DNA of 64,000 nucleotides from Devosia sp. FKR38 (GCF_005222805.1 NZ_STGC01000005.1:496001-560000); one strand, 5' to 3'. Positions 45,228 through 53,882 are shown, counted from the first letter of the stretch. Notes: generated by a model not told the origin, from the sequence alone. Translations and numbers: made by a program.

Positions 45228-45395
45228 TTGGCTAAGCTCTTCAGTATCAACGGACGACGGACGGCATCCACACCCGGCAAAACGCTCCCGGGCGATGCAA
45301 AAATCCTGATGTTCACCGGAGTGCGTTATGAACGCGGCACGCCTGGCAAGCCGACCACGACCATTGACCCGACAACCAAGCGCAAGCGTGGCTGA
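45228..45395 (+). CDS. Conserved small protein with TTG start
   Basis: Protein of 55 aa beginning MAKLFSINGRR when read from TTG 45228, with CGGAGGA 6 bases upstream. The open frame extends further upstream, but that part has no ribosome site. Seen are an Arg-rich N-terminus, a central DAKILMFTGVRYER and a basic C-terminus (TTKRKRG). The GEILFFTGVRYER-like core is, to my recollection, shared by a small-protein family in Hyphomicrobiales; function unknown. The stop overlaps the following lipoprotein start by 8 bases. Confidence 0.65.
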   Translation: MAKLFSINGRRTASTPGKTLPGDAKILMFTGVRYERGTPGKPTTTIDPTTKRKRG

Positions 45396-46212
45396 GAACG
45401 CACGACTGCTGCTGCGTGGTCTGGCGATCCTGGTTCTGGCCCAACTGGCCTTTGCCTGCGTCGCGCGCCCGACAGGCGACTTCGGTCGCGCCGAACCGGG
45501 CATCGTGCATGATATGGCCATGCCCGTGGTGGGCAAGGCGCTGGCCAGCGCGCGCAAGGAACCGGTCTCCGGCTTCAATATTACCGACCAGGAACAGGAG
45601 ATGCACGACCGCGTCTGGCGCTTCCTCGTCGCGCCCCATGCCAAGGACTGGCTGTTTGACGGCTCGGTGGAGCTGCAGCGCACCCGCATCATTCCCCCCA
45701 AGGACGATCATTACCGCGCCGACCGCTACTACGCCTGGCTCAAGAGCACGCAGTATCAGTCCTCGCGCACCCGCTACAGCACGGTGGGCAATCACGCCGG
45801 CATCGACATCCAGACGCTGCCGACCACTTTTGCCGCCATCTGCGCGGTGATTGCGGTGGACCAGCAGCGCGCGACGGCGCTGCAGGACCTGTCGCGGCGC
45901 CTGCCAGCAACGGCGGCAGCCGATGTTGAGGCGCGGCGCGCCGAGAACGATGCCTTCATTGCCTGGTTCGTACGCGCGCTCAACTATCGCTATGACAGCT
46001 ACGACTTCGCGCTCGACAGCCTGTTGGTGGAAACCCCGCATGAGCAGTCGGTGGCAGTGGACGAGACGCTGCGGCGCCTGTCGGTCTTCGTCGGCCGCGC
46101 CAATCGCCGCGATTTCTGCGGCAATGGCGGGCAGATGGCCGGATACGGCGGCGTCGTCATCCCGTCACGCTTCCAACATAAGGGCGACACCGAGATCGTG
46201 CTGCAGAAGTAG
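45388..46212 (+). CDS. Putative lipoprotein of unknown function
   Basis: Protein of 274 aa from GTG 45388. It begins with a lipoprotein signal (LLLRGLAILVLAQLAFAC, lipobox LAFAC, about residues 7-24). The mature part is soluble, with ITDQEQEMHDRVWRFLVAP and many aromatic and charged residues, and a late CGNGGQMAGYGG motif. I do not recognise a domain. ATG 45328 is an in-frame alternative but would put 20 extra residues before the signal and overlap the small gene by 68 bases. Confidence 0.65.
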   Translation: MAENARLLLRGLAILVLAQLAFACVARPTGDFGRAEPGIVHDMAMPVVGKALASARKEPVSGFNITDQEQEMHDRVWRFLVAPHAKDWLFDGSVELQRTRIIPPKDDHYRADRYYAWLKSTQYQSSRTRYSTVGNHAGIDIQTLPTTFAAICAVIAVDQQRATALQDLSRRLPATAAADVEARRAENDAFIAWFVRALNYRYDSYDFALDSLLVETPHEQSVAVDETLRRLSVFVGRANRRDFCGNGGQMAGYGGVVIPSRFQHKGDTEIVLQK

Positions 46213-46232
46213 CGGCCAGCCGGAGCCTGCCC

Positions 46233-47429
46233 ATGGACACCCCGACGACCCGCCCGACCGGCACGCCCGGAGAAGTCTTCGGCGCCTTCCTCAAGCTGGG
46301 GCTGACCGCCTTTGGCGGGCCGATCGCCCATCTGGGCTATTTCCGCGAGGAACTGGTGCTGCGCCGCCGCTGGCTGGATGAGGCAGCCTATGCTGACCTG
46401 GTGGCCCTCTGTCAGTTCTTGCCGGGCCCGGCCTCGAGCCAGGTCGGCTTTTCGCTTGGCCTGCTGCGCGCCGGGCCGCTGGGGGCACTCGCCGCCTGGA
46501 CGGCCTTCACCCTGCCATCGGCGCTGCTGCTGATTGCCTTTGCCGCTGCCGCCGGCACGCTGGACGGGCCGCTGGCCCAGGGCGTGCTGCATGGGCTCAA
46601 GCTCGTCGCGGTCGCCGTGGTGGCCCAGGCTGTCTGGGGCATGGCGCGCAGCCTGACGCCGGACCGCCAGCGGGCGACGCTGGCCGTGATCGCCATTGCC
46701 GCGGTTGTGCTGCTGCCGGGCGCGATCGGGCAGATCGCAGCCATTGGCCTTGGCGTCATTGGCGGGCTGGCATTCTGCCGCGACGGGGCACAGGCGCCGG
46801 TGTCGGTGACGCGGTTCCCGGTGTCGGCGCAGGCCGGCTGGGTGGCGCTGGCGCTGTTTGCGAGCCTGTTGCTGGGTCTGCCGCTGCTCGCAGGCGCGAC
46901 CGACTGGCCGGCGCTGGACCTGTTTGACGGTTTCTATCGCGCCGGGGCGCTGGTGTTCGGCGGTGGCCATGTGGTGCTGCCGCTGCTGGAGAGCGAGACC
47001 GTGGCGCGCGGCTGGCTGAGCCGGGACGCCTTCATGGCCGGCTATGGCGCGACCCAGGCCGTGCCGGGGCCGCTGTTTACCTTTGCCGCCTATCTGGGTG
47101 CGCTGGCCCAGGGCTGGGCCGGAGCGGCGCTGGGACTGGTGGCGGTGTTCCTGCCGGGCTTTCTGCTGCTGGTGGGCGTGCTGCCGTTCTGGAACCGCGT
47201 GCGCGCGGCGCCACTGGCCCAGGCCGGCATGCGCGGCGCCAATGCCGCCGTGGTCGGCGTGCTGGGCGCGGCGCTCTATGACCCGGTGATCACCAGCGCC
47301 GTGCTGATCCCGCTCGACATGCTGCTGGCCACGGCTGGCTTTGTCGCGCTCGTGGCCTGGAAAGCGCCGCCCTGGGTGGTGGTGCTGGGCCTGGCCCTGG
47401 CGGGCGGGCTCGTCGGGCTGCTGGGTTAA
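46233..47429 (+). CDS. chrA: Chromate efflux transporter ChrA (two-domain form)
   Basis: Inner-membrane protein (398 aa, about 12 segments) of the CHR family that exports chromate. It has two homologous halves, each opening with the family motif: KLGLTAFGGPIAHLGYFREE near residue 22 and RAGALVFGGGHVVLPLLESE near residue 236. QFLPGPASSQ and ATQAVPGPLFTFAAYLG are matching second motifs. No chrB regulator is nearby, so resistance is suggested but the control is unknown. Confidence 0.9.
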   Translation: MDTPTTRPTGTPGEVFGAFLKLGLTAFGGPIAHLGYFREELVLRRRWLDEAAYADLVALCQFLPGPASSQVGFSLGLLRAGPLGALAAWTAFTLPSALLLIAFAAAAGTLDGPLAQGVLHGLKLVAVAVVAQAVWGMARSLTPDRQRATLAVIAIAAVVLLPGAIGQIAAIGLGVIGGLAFCRDGAQAPVSVTRFPVSAQAGWVALALFASLLLGLPLLAGATDWPALDLFDGFYRAGALVFGGGHVVLPLLESETVARGWLSRDAFMAGYGATQAVPGPLFTFAAYLGALAQGWAGAALGLVAVFLPGFLLLVGVLPFWNRVRAAPLAQAGMRGANAAVVGVLGAALYDPVITSAVLIPLDMLLATAGFVALVAWKAPPWVVVLGLALAGGLVGLLG

Positions 47430-47500
47430 GCACCATTGCTTTGGCGGGCCCGAGCGATGATGGTGTGAGAGAGACCTCCAAAACGGTTCGCGAGACAAGA

Positions 47501-48544
47501 GTGCAGCTCATCCAGCCCCGCCGCCTGCAGTCAGGCGACACCATCGCCACTGTCTCGCCCTCCTGGGGCGGGCCGGGCACTTTTCCGCAGCGCTATGCGG
47601 CCGGCAAGGCGCAGCTTGAGGCGCTGTTTGGCGTGCGGGTGGTGGAAATGGCCCATACGCTGGCGCCGCCGGAATTTGTTGCGGCCAACCCCAAGGCGCG
47701 GGCGGATGATCTGATGGCGGCCTTTGCCGATCCCGCGATTGCCGGCATCTTTGCCACCATTGGCGGCGACGACTGCATTCGCCTCCTGCCTTACCTCGAT
47801 CTCGAGGTGATCCGCGCCAATCCCAAGGTGTTCTTGGGCTTTTCCGATACGACGTCGTTGCACTTCGCCTGCCTGACGGCGGGGCTAGCGAGCTTTTACG
47901 GACCCAGCATCATGGCCGGGTTCGGCGAGAATGCCGGCATGCATGCCTATAGTATCGAGGGCTTGCGCAAGGCGTTGTTCACGCCCGCACCCATGGGCTT
48001 GGTGCCCGACAACACCGAGGGCTGGACGGCTGAGCGGCTGGACTGGGCTGACCCGGCGCTGCAGAGCCAGAAGCGGCAGATGCAGCCGGCGGGCAGCCCC
48101 CGCGTGCTGCAGGGGCAGGGGCAGGTGACCGGGCATTTCCTGGGCGGCTGCGCCGAGGTGATCGAAATGGTCAAGGGCACCGCCTGGTGGCCGGGACTGG
48201 AGATGTGGCGCGGCGCGATCCTCTTTTACGAGACCTCCGAAGAGGCGCCGCCGCCGCGCTACATCAAATACTGGCTGCGCAATCTGGCCGCGCAGCGGAT
48301 ATTGCCGGTGTTGAGCGGCCTGCTGATCGCCCGGCCTGACCCGCTGGCCGATCCCCACTATCAGGCCCAGCTTGAGGCGGCGGTCTGCGAGAGCCTGGCC
48401 GAGGCTGGGCTGGAAAACCTGCCGGTGCTGAGCGGGCTCGACTTCGGCCATACCCAGCCCATGCTCACGCTGCCCTATGGCGCCACGGCGCGCATCGACT
48501 GCGACAGCGCCAGCCTGACGATCCTCTCGGCCGGCGTGGTCTAG
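47501..48544 (+). CDS. S66 family peptidase (LD-carboxypeptidase / MccF-like)
   Basis: Serine peptidase of 347 aa. The nucleophile Ser lies in VFLGFSDTTSLHFA. Other family motifs are TIATVSPSWGGPG near the N-terminus, IFATIGGDDCIRLLPYLD, and GHFLGGCAEVIEM. The length and the GGDD motif are closer to MccF-like enzymes, which cleave microcin C-type acyl-adenylates, than to the shorter LdcA muropeptide peptidases. ATG is absent; GTG 47501 gives the expected LIQPRRLQSGDTIA start, and the frame is open upstream to 47441. Confidence 0.82.
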   Translation: MQLIQPRRLQSGDTIATVSPSWGGPGTFPQRYAAGKAQLEALFGVRVVEMAHTLAPPEFVAANPKARADDLMAAFADPAIAGIFATIGGDDCIRLLPYLDLEVIRANPKVFLGFSDTTSLHFACLTAGLASFYGPSIMAGFGENAGMHAYSIEGLRKALFTPAPMGLVPDNTEGWTAERLDWADPALQSQKRQMQPAGSPRVLQGQGQVTGHFLGGCAEVIEMVKGTAWWPGLEMWRGAILFYETSEEAPPPRYIKYWLRNLAAQRILPVLSGLLIARPDPLADPHYQAQLEAAVCESLAEAGLENLPVLSGLDFGHTQPMLTLPYGATARIDCDSASLTILSAGVV

Positions 48545-48558
48545 GTCGCGCGTCGACG

Positions 48559-49104
48559 CTAGGGCTTTGGCCCGCAGGTGACCTGGGACAGGGCTTCGGC
48601 AAAGCGGGGGCGCATGACATTGTGGGGTGGGATCAGCCGCACCAGGGCAAAGAGCTGATCGACATCGGCTTCGACCACCAACAGCCCATCGGGCACATCA
48701 AGCGTCTGCTGGGCCAGAAGGCGCGTCTGGGCGGCATTGAAAATGCCCAGCTTGAGCGTCTGGTTGATGCCGTCGCGGTTGGTGGTGGAATAGGCGACGA
48801 TGCCGCCCTGCTTGAGCAGGGCCACCGACCAGGGCGCCTCGGGCAGCACGCCGTTGAGATAGGCGGGGCCAGCGGTGAGATCGATGCTGCACACGCCATA
48901 GATCAGCGCCGGATCGAGCCCGAGCGGATTGGGCTGGCCGGCCTCGACCGGGGGCAGGATGACCATGCGATTGGCCGCGTCGAGCGCGGCGACGCGGGTC
49001 CAGATGGTGTCTTCGGCCAACCGGGGCAGGGTGAGGACCACCACCAGATGGATAATGCCGCCCAGCACCACGCCGCCGGCCAGCCAGAGCAGGAAGCGCG
49101 TCAT
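48559..49104 (-). CDS. DUF1254-family membrane-anchored protein
   Basis: Protein of 181 aa with a single N-terminal hydrophobic anchor (FLLWLAGGVVLGGIIHLVVV) and a periplasmic domain including YGVCSIDLTAGPAYLNGVLP. It is the small inner-membrane form of DUF1254 found in Hyphomicrobiales, encoded next to a DUF1214 gene. Its start overlaps the DUF1214 stop by 4 bases. Function is unknown. Confidence 0.8.
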   Translation of the reverse strand: MTRFLLWLAGGVVLGGIIHLVVVLTLPRLAEDTIWTRVAALDAANRMVILPPVEAGQPNPLGLDPALIYGVCSIDLTAGPAYLNGVLPEAPWSVALLKQGGIVAYSTTNRDGINQTLKLGIFNAAQTRLLAQQTLDVPDGLLVVEADVDQLFALVRLIPPHNVMRPRFAEALSQVTCGPKP

Positions 49105-49673
49105 GGGCAGGACTCCCGCGTGATGGCCGGCATCGAGGAGTCGCTGGAGAAGCCCGAGAAGGTCGCCGTGTCATAAAGGCTCAGCACCAGGCTGAACGGG
49201 CCGTCGCCGCTGAGCTCGAGCCAGTTGCCGGCCGCCAGATGCTTGCCGATGGTGATGGCGATCGCGCCATCATTGGGCCGGGCGAGGCCTGACGAGCGCA
49301 GCACCGGATCGGCATCGGACGCGGCGATATTGACGCCCTGGGCATCGACCGCCACCAGCGTCCAGCCGGTGGCCAGCGGCGTCATGCCGGCAATGACATA
49401 GCTGCAGTCGCGGGTCAGCGGCTCGCCATTGCTGTCGGCCGTGGCGGTGAAGCGAATGCCCTCGGCCTGGCCAAGCTGCAGATGCCCCTCGCGCACCAGA
49501 AAGCTGCGCGTATAGGGATTGGGCGTGGGCGAGCCGGCGTCGGGCCAGGCGGCCCAGGGGCCGATCTCGACCGCGCCAAACAGGCGGCCATCGGTGAGCG
49601 CGTAGTAGCTCAGCCCGAAGCCGACCCCCAGCGCCACGGTGCACATCATCAACAGATAGAGGACGAAGCGCAT
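49101..49673 (-). CDS. DUF1214-family membrane-anchored protein
   Basis: Protein of 190 aa with an N-terminal anchor (LYLLMMCTVALGVGFGLSYY) and a periplasmic beta-rich domain containing SPTPNPYTRSFLVREGHLQL and DGAIAITIGKH. It pairs with the DUF1254 gene that follows with a 4-base overlap. The two domains are often fused or adjacent in bacteria, which suggests one complex. Confidence 0.82.
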   Translation of the reverse strand: MRFVLYLLMMCTVALGVGFGLSYYALTDGRLFGAVEIGPWAAWPDAGSPTPNPYTRSFLVREGHLQLGQAEGIRFTATADSNGEPLTRDCSYVIAGMTPLATGWTLVAVDAQGVNIAASDADPVLRSSGLARPNDGAIAITIGKHLAAGNWLELSGDGPFSLVLSLYDTATFSGFSSDSSMPAITRESCP

Positions 49674-49782
49674 CGGGTCAGCAGCTCGGATGGGGAAACG
49701 GCATGGGCGGCGTCAACCTGCGCAAGGACAGTGCCAAGCCTATAGCAAGGGGGGCGGGGAGTCGAAAGGGTGCAACCAGGGC

Positions 49783-50124
49783 TCAGACCAGATCATCGAT
49801 GCGCACGCCCAGCGCCAGCGCCAGCCGGCGCAGGGTTTCGACCGACCCCGTTTTGCGGCCGGCTTCAATCTCGGCAATCTGTACCCTGTTGACGTCGGCC
49901 GCCGCCGCCAGGCTTGCCTGCGTCATCCCGCGCAGGTCGCGATAGACCCGCACCGGGCTTTCCCGGTTGAGCAGGCGCGCGACAAATTGAGCCGGGATCA
50001 GTTCTTCGCTGCCATCCGCCAGGGCAGCCTTGGCACTGTCGAACGCGGCGACATCAGCCAGTTCCTCGGCGGCCGCCAAGAGGCGCTGGTATTCGGCGAC
50101 AGTGATCGTGATCATCTCGTTCAT
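49783..50124 (-). CDS. XRE-family antitoxin (HigA-like)
   Basis: Protein of 113 aa. The C-terminal ~55 residues are a Cro/C1-type helix-turn-helix (DLRGMTQASLAAAADVNRVQIAEIE), and the N-terminal part would wrap the toxin. It lies 12 bases downstream of a RelE-like toxin gene on the same strand; toxin-first order is that of HigBA systems. ATG 50115 is an alternative start. Confidence 0.82.
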   Translation of the reverse strand: MNEMITITVAEYQRLLAAAEELADVAAFDSAKAALADGSEELIPAQFVARLLNRESPVRVYRDLRGMTQASLAAAADVNRVQIAEIEAGRKTGSVETLRRLALALGVRIDDLV

Positions 50125-50136
50125 GCCGGATCCCCT

Positions 50137-50385
50137 TCAGTCGTAGATGCTGCCGCGCGACCCGATGTCCAGCACGGCCAGGACAACGCCATCCTCCATG
50201 ATGACGCGCCAGTCCCCAACGCGCAGCCGGATCGCGTTGCGTCCCTGCAGCCTCTTCACATTATTGGCCTGGGACGCCGGATCGGCCGCATAGTCTGCGA
50301 TCTTTTCCTGTATCCGCCGCGCCGTCGTGACCGGCATCCTGAGCAGGGCGCGCACCGCAGCCTTGGAATACAGCACGTCTTTCAT
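50137..50385 (-). CDS. RelE/ParE-superfamily toxin
   Basis: Small basic protein (82 aa) with the RelE fold signature: an N-terminal strand and helix pair (YSKAAVRALLRMPVTTARRI), then NAIRLRVGDWRVIMEDG and the terminal VLDIGSRGSIYD. Members of this superfamily cut mRNA on the ribosome or inhibit gyrase; which applies here is not clear. It is paired with the XRE antitoxin that follows. Confidence 0.85.
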   Translation of the reverse strand: MKDVLYSKAAVRALLRMPVTTARRIQEKIADYAADPASQANNVKRLQGRNAIRLRVGDWRVIMEDGVVLAVLDIGSRGSIYD

Positions 50386-50494
50386 GGCAGAAATGTAGCT
50401 TATGGCGACATTTTCGTCAACAAGACCGAGGGCAAACCACTGTCGGTCGGCGAGGGGGCGTTGACGCTAGTGCGGCCCGGCAAACTGGTCTGGC

Positions 50495-50752
50495 TCACAG
50501 GCCCATGGCTTTGCGCAGCAAGGCGTTGGCGCGACTTTGCCAACCCGGACCGTCCGCCTTGAGTCGATCAACCACATCGGCGTCCAGACGGATGTTTATA
50601 TGAAGTTTGGGCTGGGCCAAGGGGGGACGTCCGCGTTTCACAAGCCTGCCGTCATGATGCTGGTCCGCCCGGGCAAACCAGTCGTCGGTAAGCTCGGGCG
50701 CGTCGTCCGGATCAACCCAGGAAGCGGCCGTATCGGGCTTGTTCTCGATCAT
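50495..50752 (-). CDS. brnA: BrnA-family antitoxin
   Basis: Protein of 85 aa with a flexible acidic N-terminus and a C-terminal ribbon-helix-helix-like DNA-binding part (KLHINIRLDADVVDRLKADG, followed by WQSRANALLRKAM). The GRPPLAQPK segment is typical. GAGGAAA lies before ATG 50752, inside the toxin gene, so the genes overlap by 41 bases. It neutralises BrnT and represses the operon in characterised systems. Confidence 0.87.
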   Translation of the reverse strand: MIENKPDTAASWVDPDDAPELTDDWFARADQHHDGRLVKRGRPPLAQPKLHINIRLDADVVDRLKADGPGWQSRANALLRKAMGL

Positions 50753-50981
50753 TGGCTTTCCTCATCGATATCACGTGGCGCGCTGGGCCCCGCTGCGTCC
50801 ACACCAGCACGACCATGCGGGCATCCAGCCGGCCCACCGTGATCACCCGCTCCTCACCATAGTCAAAACGGTCATCGATGAGATCATAGGTATGGCCGGC
50901 AAAGACGATGGCGGCGTCGGCAAAGTCCAGTCCGCTTTCGAGCAGCGTCTTTCGCTTGGCTGGATCGACGCTGATCTGCAT
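50712..50981 (-). CDS. brnT: BrnT-family toxin
   Basis: Ribonuclease toxin (89 aa) of the BrnT family. Seen: VDPAKRKTLLESGLDFADA near the N-terminus, a mid-protein DDRFDYGEERVITVGRLD, and the C-terminal RHVISMRKANDREQARYG. Its gene precedes brnA as in known brnTA operons. It lies about 330 bases from the start of the neighbouring RelE-type toxin gene. Confidence 0.88.
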   Translation of the reverse strand: MQISVDPAKRKTLLESGLDFADAAIVFAGHTYDLIDDRFDYGEERVITVGRLDARMVVLVWTQRGPARHVISMRKANDREQARYGRFLG

Positions 50982-51044
50982 CGCCTAGATGGACCCTTAC
51001 CGTGCCGAACACAAGGTTTTCGTGGGTACAATAATCCTGGTGGC

Positions 51045-53204
51045 CTAGAGCGCTTCCGTGGATGTGGGGACCGGGGCTTGCGCCTCGATCTTGCCGCCGC
51101 CGGCGGCGAGGTCCGCTTTGAACATGTCGGCCAGGTCCACCAGCTTGCGGGCGGCCTGGGGCGTCAGGCTGGGGGGGCGCTGTTCCTGCTCGGCCTCGAG
51201 CGTTTCGGCATCGCTGGCCGCCACAATGGTCGGCTCGGGGGTGAAATCGACGCCGAACACCGGCTTGATCTCGATATTGGTATGGGCATAGGCCATGAAC
51301 TTCTGCCAGGCGATGGCCGGCAGCGTGCCACCTGTCAGATTATTGGTCGGGTGGTAATCATCATTGCCGAACCAGACGGCAGCCACATAATTGCCGGTGA
51401 AGCCGCAGAACCAGGCGTCGCGATAGGACGAGGTGGTGCCCGATTTGCCCACCGCAGGCACGCCCTCGATGGTGGCCCGACGACCGGTGCCGCCGGTGAC
51501 CACGCCGCGCAGCATGGCGTTCATGTTGGCCACGGTGGTTTCGCTCAGGATACGCTCGCGCGGGGCATCGGGGTTGTAGTCATAGAGCACCGTGCCATCC
51601 AGGGCCGACAGCCGCGTGATGCCGAACGCCGGCGTCTTGTAGCCATGGTTGGCCAAAACGGCATAGGACGAGGTCATGTCCAGCACCGAGACCGAGGCCA
51701 CGCCCAGCGCCAGCGAGCGGGTGACCGGATAGTCGGCCTGCAGGCCCATGCGGTGGCTCAGCGCAGCGATCGTATCGCGCCCGGTCTTGATCGACAGCGT
51801 CACCGGCACGGTGTTGAGCGATTGCGCAAAGGCGCTGGCCAGGGTCACCGAGCCCTTGTAGCTGCGGCCATAATTCTGTGGGCACCAGTCGCCGATGCAG
51901 ACCGGGCGGTCGGTGATGACATCGGCAGGGGTGAGCCCGAGCTGCTCGAAGGCCTCGGAATAGACGAAGATCTTGTAGGCCGAGCCGGGCTGGCGGGTGG
52001 AGACGATGGCGCGGTTGAACTGGCTCTTGCCATAGTCGGTGCCGCCCACCATGGCGCGGACGGCGCCCTGGGTGTCGGTGACCACCATGGCGGCCTGGGC
52101 GACATCATATTGCTCGGCGCCCTCATGCACGGTCGAGACCACGGCATCGACGGCATATTTCTGCAGCGTGGTGTCGATGGTGGTGCGGACCACAAAGTTG
52201 TTGCCGGCGGTGCCGCTGGCCTCGATGAGCTTTTTGGCTTCGACGAACGCCCAGTCGAGGAAGTAGTTGGGCGAATTGGCATCGACCGCGCGGTCGATGG
52301 GGGTCGCCGGATGGCGCCGGGCAGCGGCCACCTGGCCCTCGGTGAGGAAGCCGGCAGCCACCATATTGGACAGCACCAGATTGGCGCGGCCGCGCGCCGC
52401 CGCCAGATCGGCATGCGGGGCATAGCGGGTGGGAGCCTTGAACAGGCCCGAGAGCATGGCGGCCTCGGCCAGGTTGATGTCCTGCACCTTCTTGCCGAAG
52501 TAATAGTCGGACGCGGCCACCACGCCGAAATTGCCGCCGCCCATATAGGCGTGGTCGAAATAGAGCTTGAGGATCTGGTCCTTGCTGTAGTGCCACTCGA
52601 GCCAGACGGCCAGGAACGCCTCGATGACCTTGCGCTCGATGGTGCGTTCCGAGCTCAGGAACAGGTTCTTGGCCAGCTGCTGGGTGATCGAGGAGCCGCC
52701 CTGGGTGGAGCTGTCGCCGCCGGCATTGCTGACGATGGCGCGCAGCGTGCCGACCACGTCGATGCCGAAGTGGTCGTAAAAGCGCCGGTCCTCGGTGGCC
52801 AGGGTCGCCTTGATCAGATAGTCGGGCATATCGGCCAGAGCCACCGAATCGTCCGAGCGGATGCCGCGGCGGCCGATCTCGGTGCCGAAGCGATCCAGGA
52901 ACACGACAGAATAGTCCTCGGCGCGGTTGAACTCGCCCACGGCGGTGGCATTGAAGGCGGGCAGGGCCAGCGCCACCATCAGCACGCAGCCGATGGCGAA
53001 GAAGGAAAAGCCGTCCGAAAGGATTTCCACGAACAGGCGCTTCAAGCCGCTGACGCGGAAGATCGAGAAGGCGTCCTGCAGCCGCATCCAGCTGCGGCCC
53101 ATGCGTTGGGCGGAGTCATAGAGCGAGGAATCAAGCCAGGCATCGGCCGCCAGCAGGCTCGAGCCCTTCTTGCGCTTCTGCTTGGTATAGAACGGATCCT
53201 GCAC
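51045..53204 (-). CDS. Class A penicillin-binding protein (PBP1A-type, bifunctional)
   Basis: Inner-membrane enzyme (719 aa) polymerising and cross-linking peptidoglycan. A cytoplasmic basic N-terminus (QKRKKG) precedes one membrane segment near residues 70-90. The glycosyltransferase domain has ATEDRRFYDHFGID and GGSSITQQLAKNLFLS. The transpeptidase domain has the SxxK Ser in QPGSAYKIF, SLN in QSLNTVPV and KSGTT. GTG 53204 with GGGGAAA upstream gives the family start VQDPFYTKQK; the longer open frame to 53750 is not used. Confidence 0.92.
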   Translation of the reverse strand: MQDPFYTKQKRKKGSSLLAADAWLDSSLYDSAQRMGRSWMRLQDAFSIFRVSGLKRLFVEILSDGFSFFAIGCVLMVALALPAFNATAVGEFNRAEDYSVVFLDRFGTEIGRRGIRSDDSVALADMPDYLIKATLATEDRRFYDHFGIDVVGTLRAIVSNAGGDSSTQGGSSITQQLAKNLFLSSERTIERKVIEAFLAVWLEWHYSKDQILKLYFDHAYMGGGNFGVVAASDYYFGKKVQDINLAEAAMLSGLFKAPTRYAPHADLAAARGRANLVLSNMVAAGFLTEGQVAAARRHPATPIDRAVDANSPNYFLDWAFVEAKKLIEASGTAGNNFVVRTTIDTTLQKYAVDAVVSTVHEGAEQYDVAQAAMVVTDTQGAVRAMVGGTDYGKSQFNRAIVSTRQPGSAYKIFVYSEAFEQLGLTPADVITDRPVCIGDWCPQNYGRSYKGSVTLASAFAQSLNTVPVTLSIKTGRDTIAALSHRMGLQADYPVTRSLALGVASVSVLDMTSSYAVLANHGYKTPAFGITRLSALDGTVLYDYNPDAPRERILSETTVANMNAMLRGVVTGGTGRRATIEGVPAVGKSGTTSSYRDAWFCGFTGNYVAAVWFGNDDYHPTNNLTGGTLPAIAWQKFMAYAHTNIEIKPVFGVDFTPEPTIVAASDAETLEAEQEQRPPSLTPQAARKLVDLADMFKADLAAGGGKIEAQAPVPTSTEAL

Positions 53205-53336
53205 CGATTTCCCCACTAGGCGCCTCACGCAGTGTTGTCCGCAAGGCGTGGCAATGCAACGGTATCGCTGCAATATGATTGCCCTTGGCGCCAGACAAGC
53301 GCAAACCGGCAACAGCTTTAAGATGACTGGGTTAAA

Positions 53337-53792
53337 ATGGCCTTCTGGGACGAAAAGACGCTCGATCAAATGAGCGAGACCGAATGGGAGGCCCTGTGCG
53401 ACGGTTGCGGCCGCTGCTGCCTGATCAAGCTGGAAGATGAGGACACCGGCCAGATCATCACCTCCGATGTGCGCTGCCAGCTGCTGGACGGCGACAGCTG
53501 CGCCTGCACCGACTATCCCGGCCGCCAGGCCAAGGTGCCCGACTGCATCAAATTGACGCCGCAGAACGTCACCGAGATCGCCTGGATCCCCACTACCTGC
53601 GCCTATCGTCGCATTGCCGAGGGCAAGGGCCTGGCCTGGTGGCATCCGCTGATTTCGGGCGATCCGCAGACGGTGGTGGACGTGGGCGTGTCGGTCTCCG
53701 GCCGCACCGTGCTCGAATCCGATGTGGAGCCGGACACCTGGGAAACCCATGCCGTGGACTGGCCCGAGTTCGAGCCGCCTGACGAGCTCTAG
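53337..53792 (+). CDS. YcgN/UPF0260 family cysteine-cluster protein
   Basis: Protein of 151 aa with the family's cysteine arrangement, CDGCGRCCLIKLEDEDTG, near residue 21, then CQLLD, CACTDYPGR and DCIKL, which suggests zinc or iron-sulfur binding. The C-terminus carries WWHPLISGDP. It is divergent from the penicillin-binding protein gene; the 132-base gap between them has no clear feature. Function unknown. Confidence 0.9.
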   Translation: MAFWDEKTLDQMSETEWEALCDGCGRCCLIKLEDEDTGQIITSDVRCQLLDGDSCACTDYPGRQAKVPDCIKLTPQNVTEIAWIPTTCAYRRIAEGKGLAWWHPLISGDPQTVVDVGVSVSGRTVLESDVEPDTWETHAVDWPEFEPPDEL

Positions 53793-53808
53793 CGCCAGGG
53801 CAGATTGG

Positions 53809-53824
53809 TTTACTGCGCGTTAAC
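53809..53824 (+). promoter_or_regulatory. CtrA-box candidate upstream of the degenerate GGDEF gene
   Basis: TTTA-N7-TTAAC at 53809-53824, followed by another C, differs from the CtrA consensus at one of nine positions. It lies 59 bases before the start codon at 53883. Regulation by CtrA is inference. Confidence 0.4.
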
Positions 53825-53882
53825 CATCTTGTGTCCAGATCAGCGGGCAGACGGGCTGCGATTGGCCTAGGATGGGCATCAG

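Noticed and set aside
50390-50500. Plus-strand frame reading ...FVNKTEGKPLSVGEGALTLV... between the two toxin-antitoxin modules
   Set aside because: It looks somewhat protein-like and might be a fossil of an interrupted gene, but the frame runs into antisense toxin and antitoxin genes, has no start signal, and I could not name a family.
50739-53219. An 826-codon plus-strand frame opposite the penicillin-binding protein
   Set aside because: Shadow frame produced by high-GC codon bias; the minus strand carries all transglycosylase and transpeptidase motifs.
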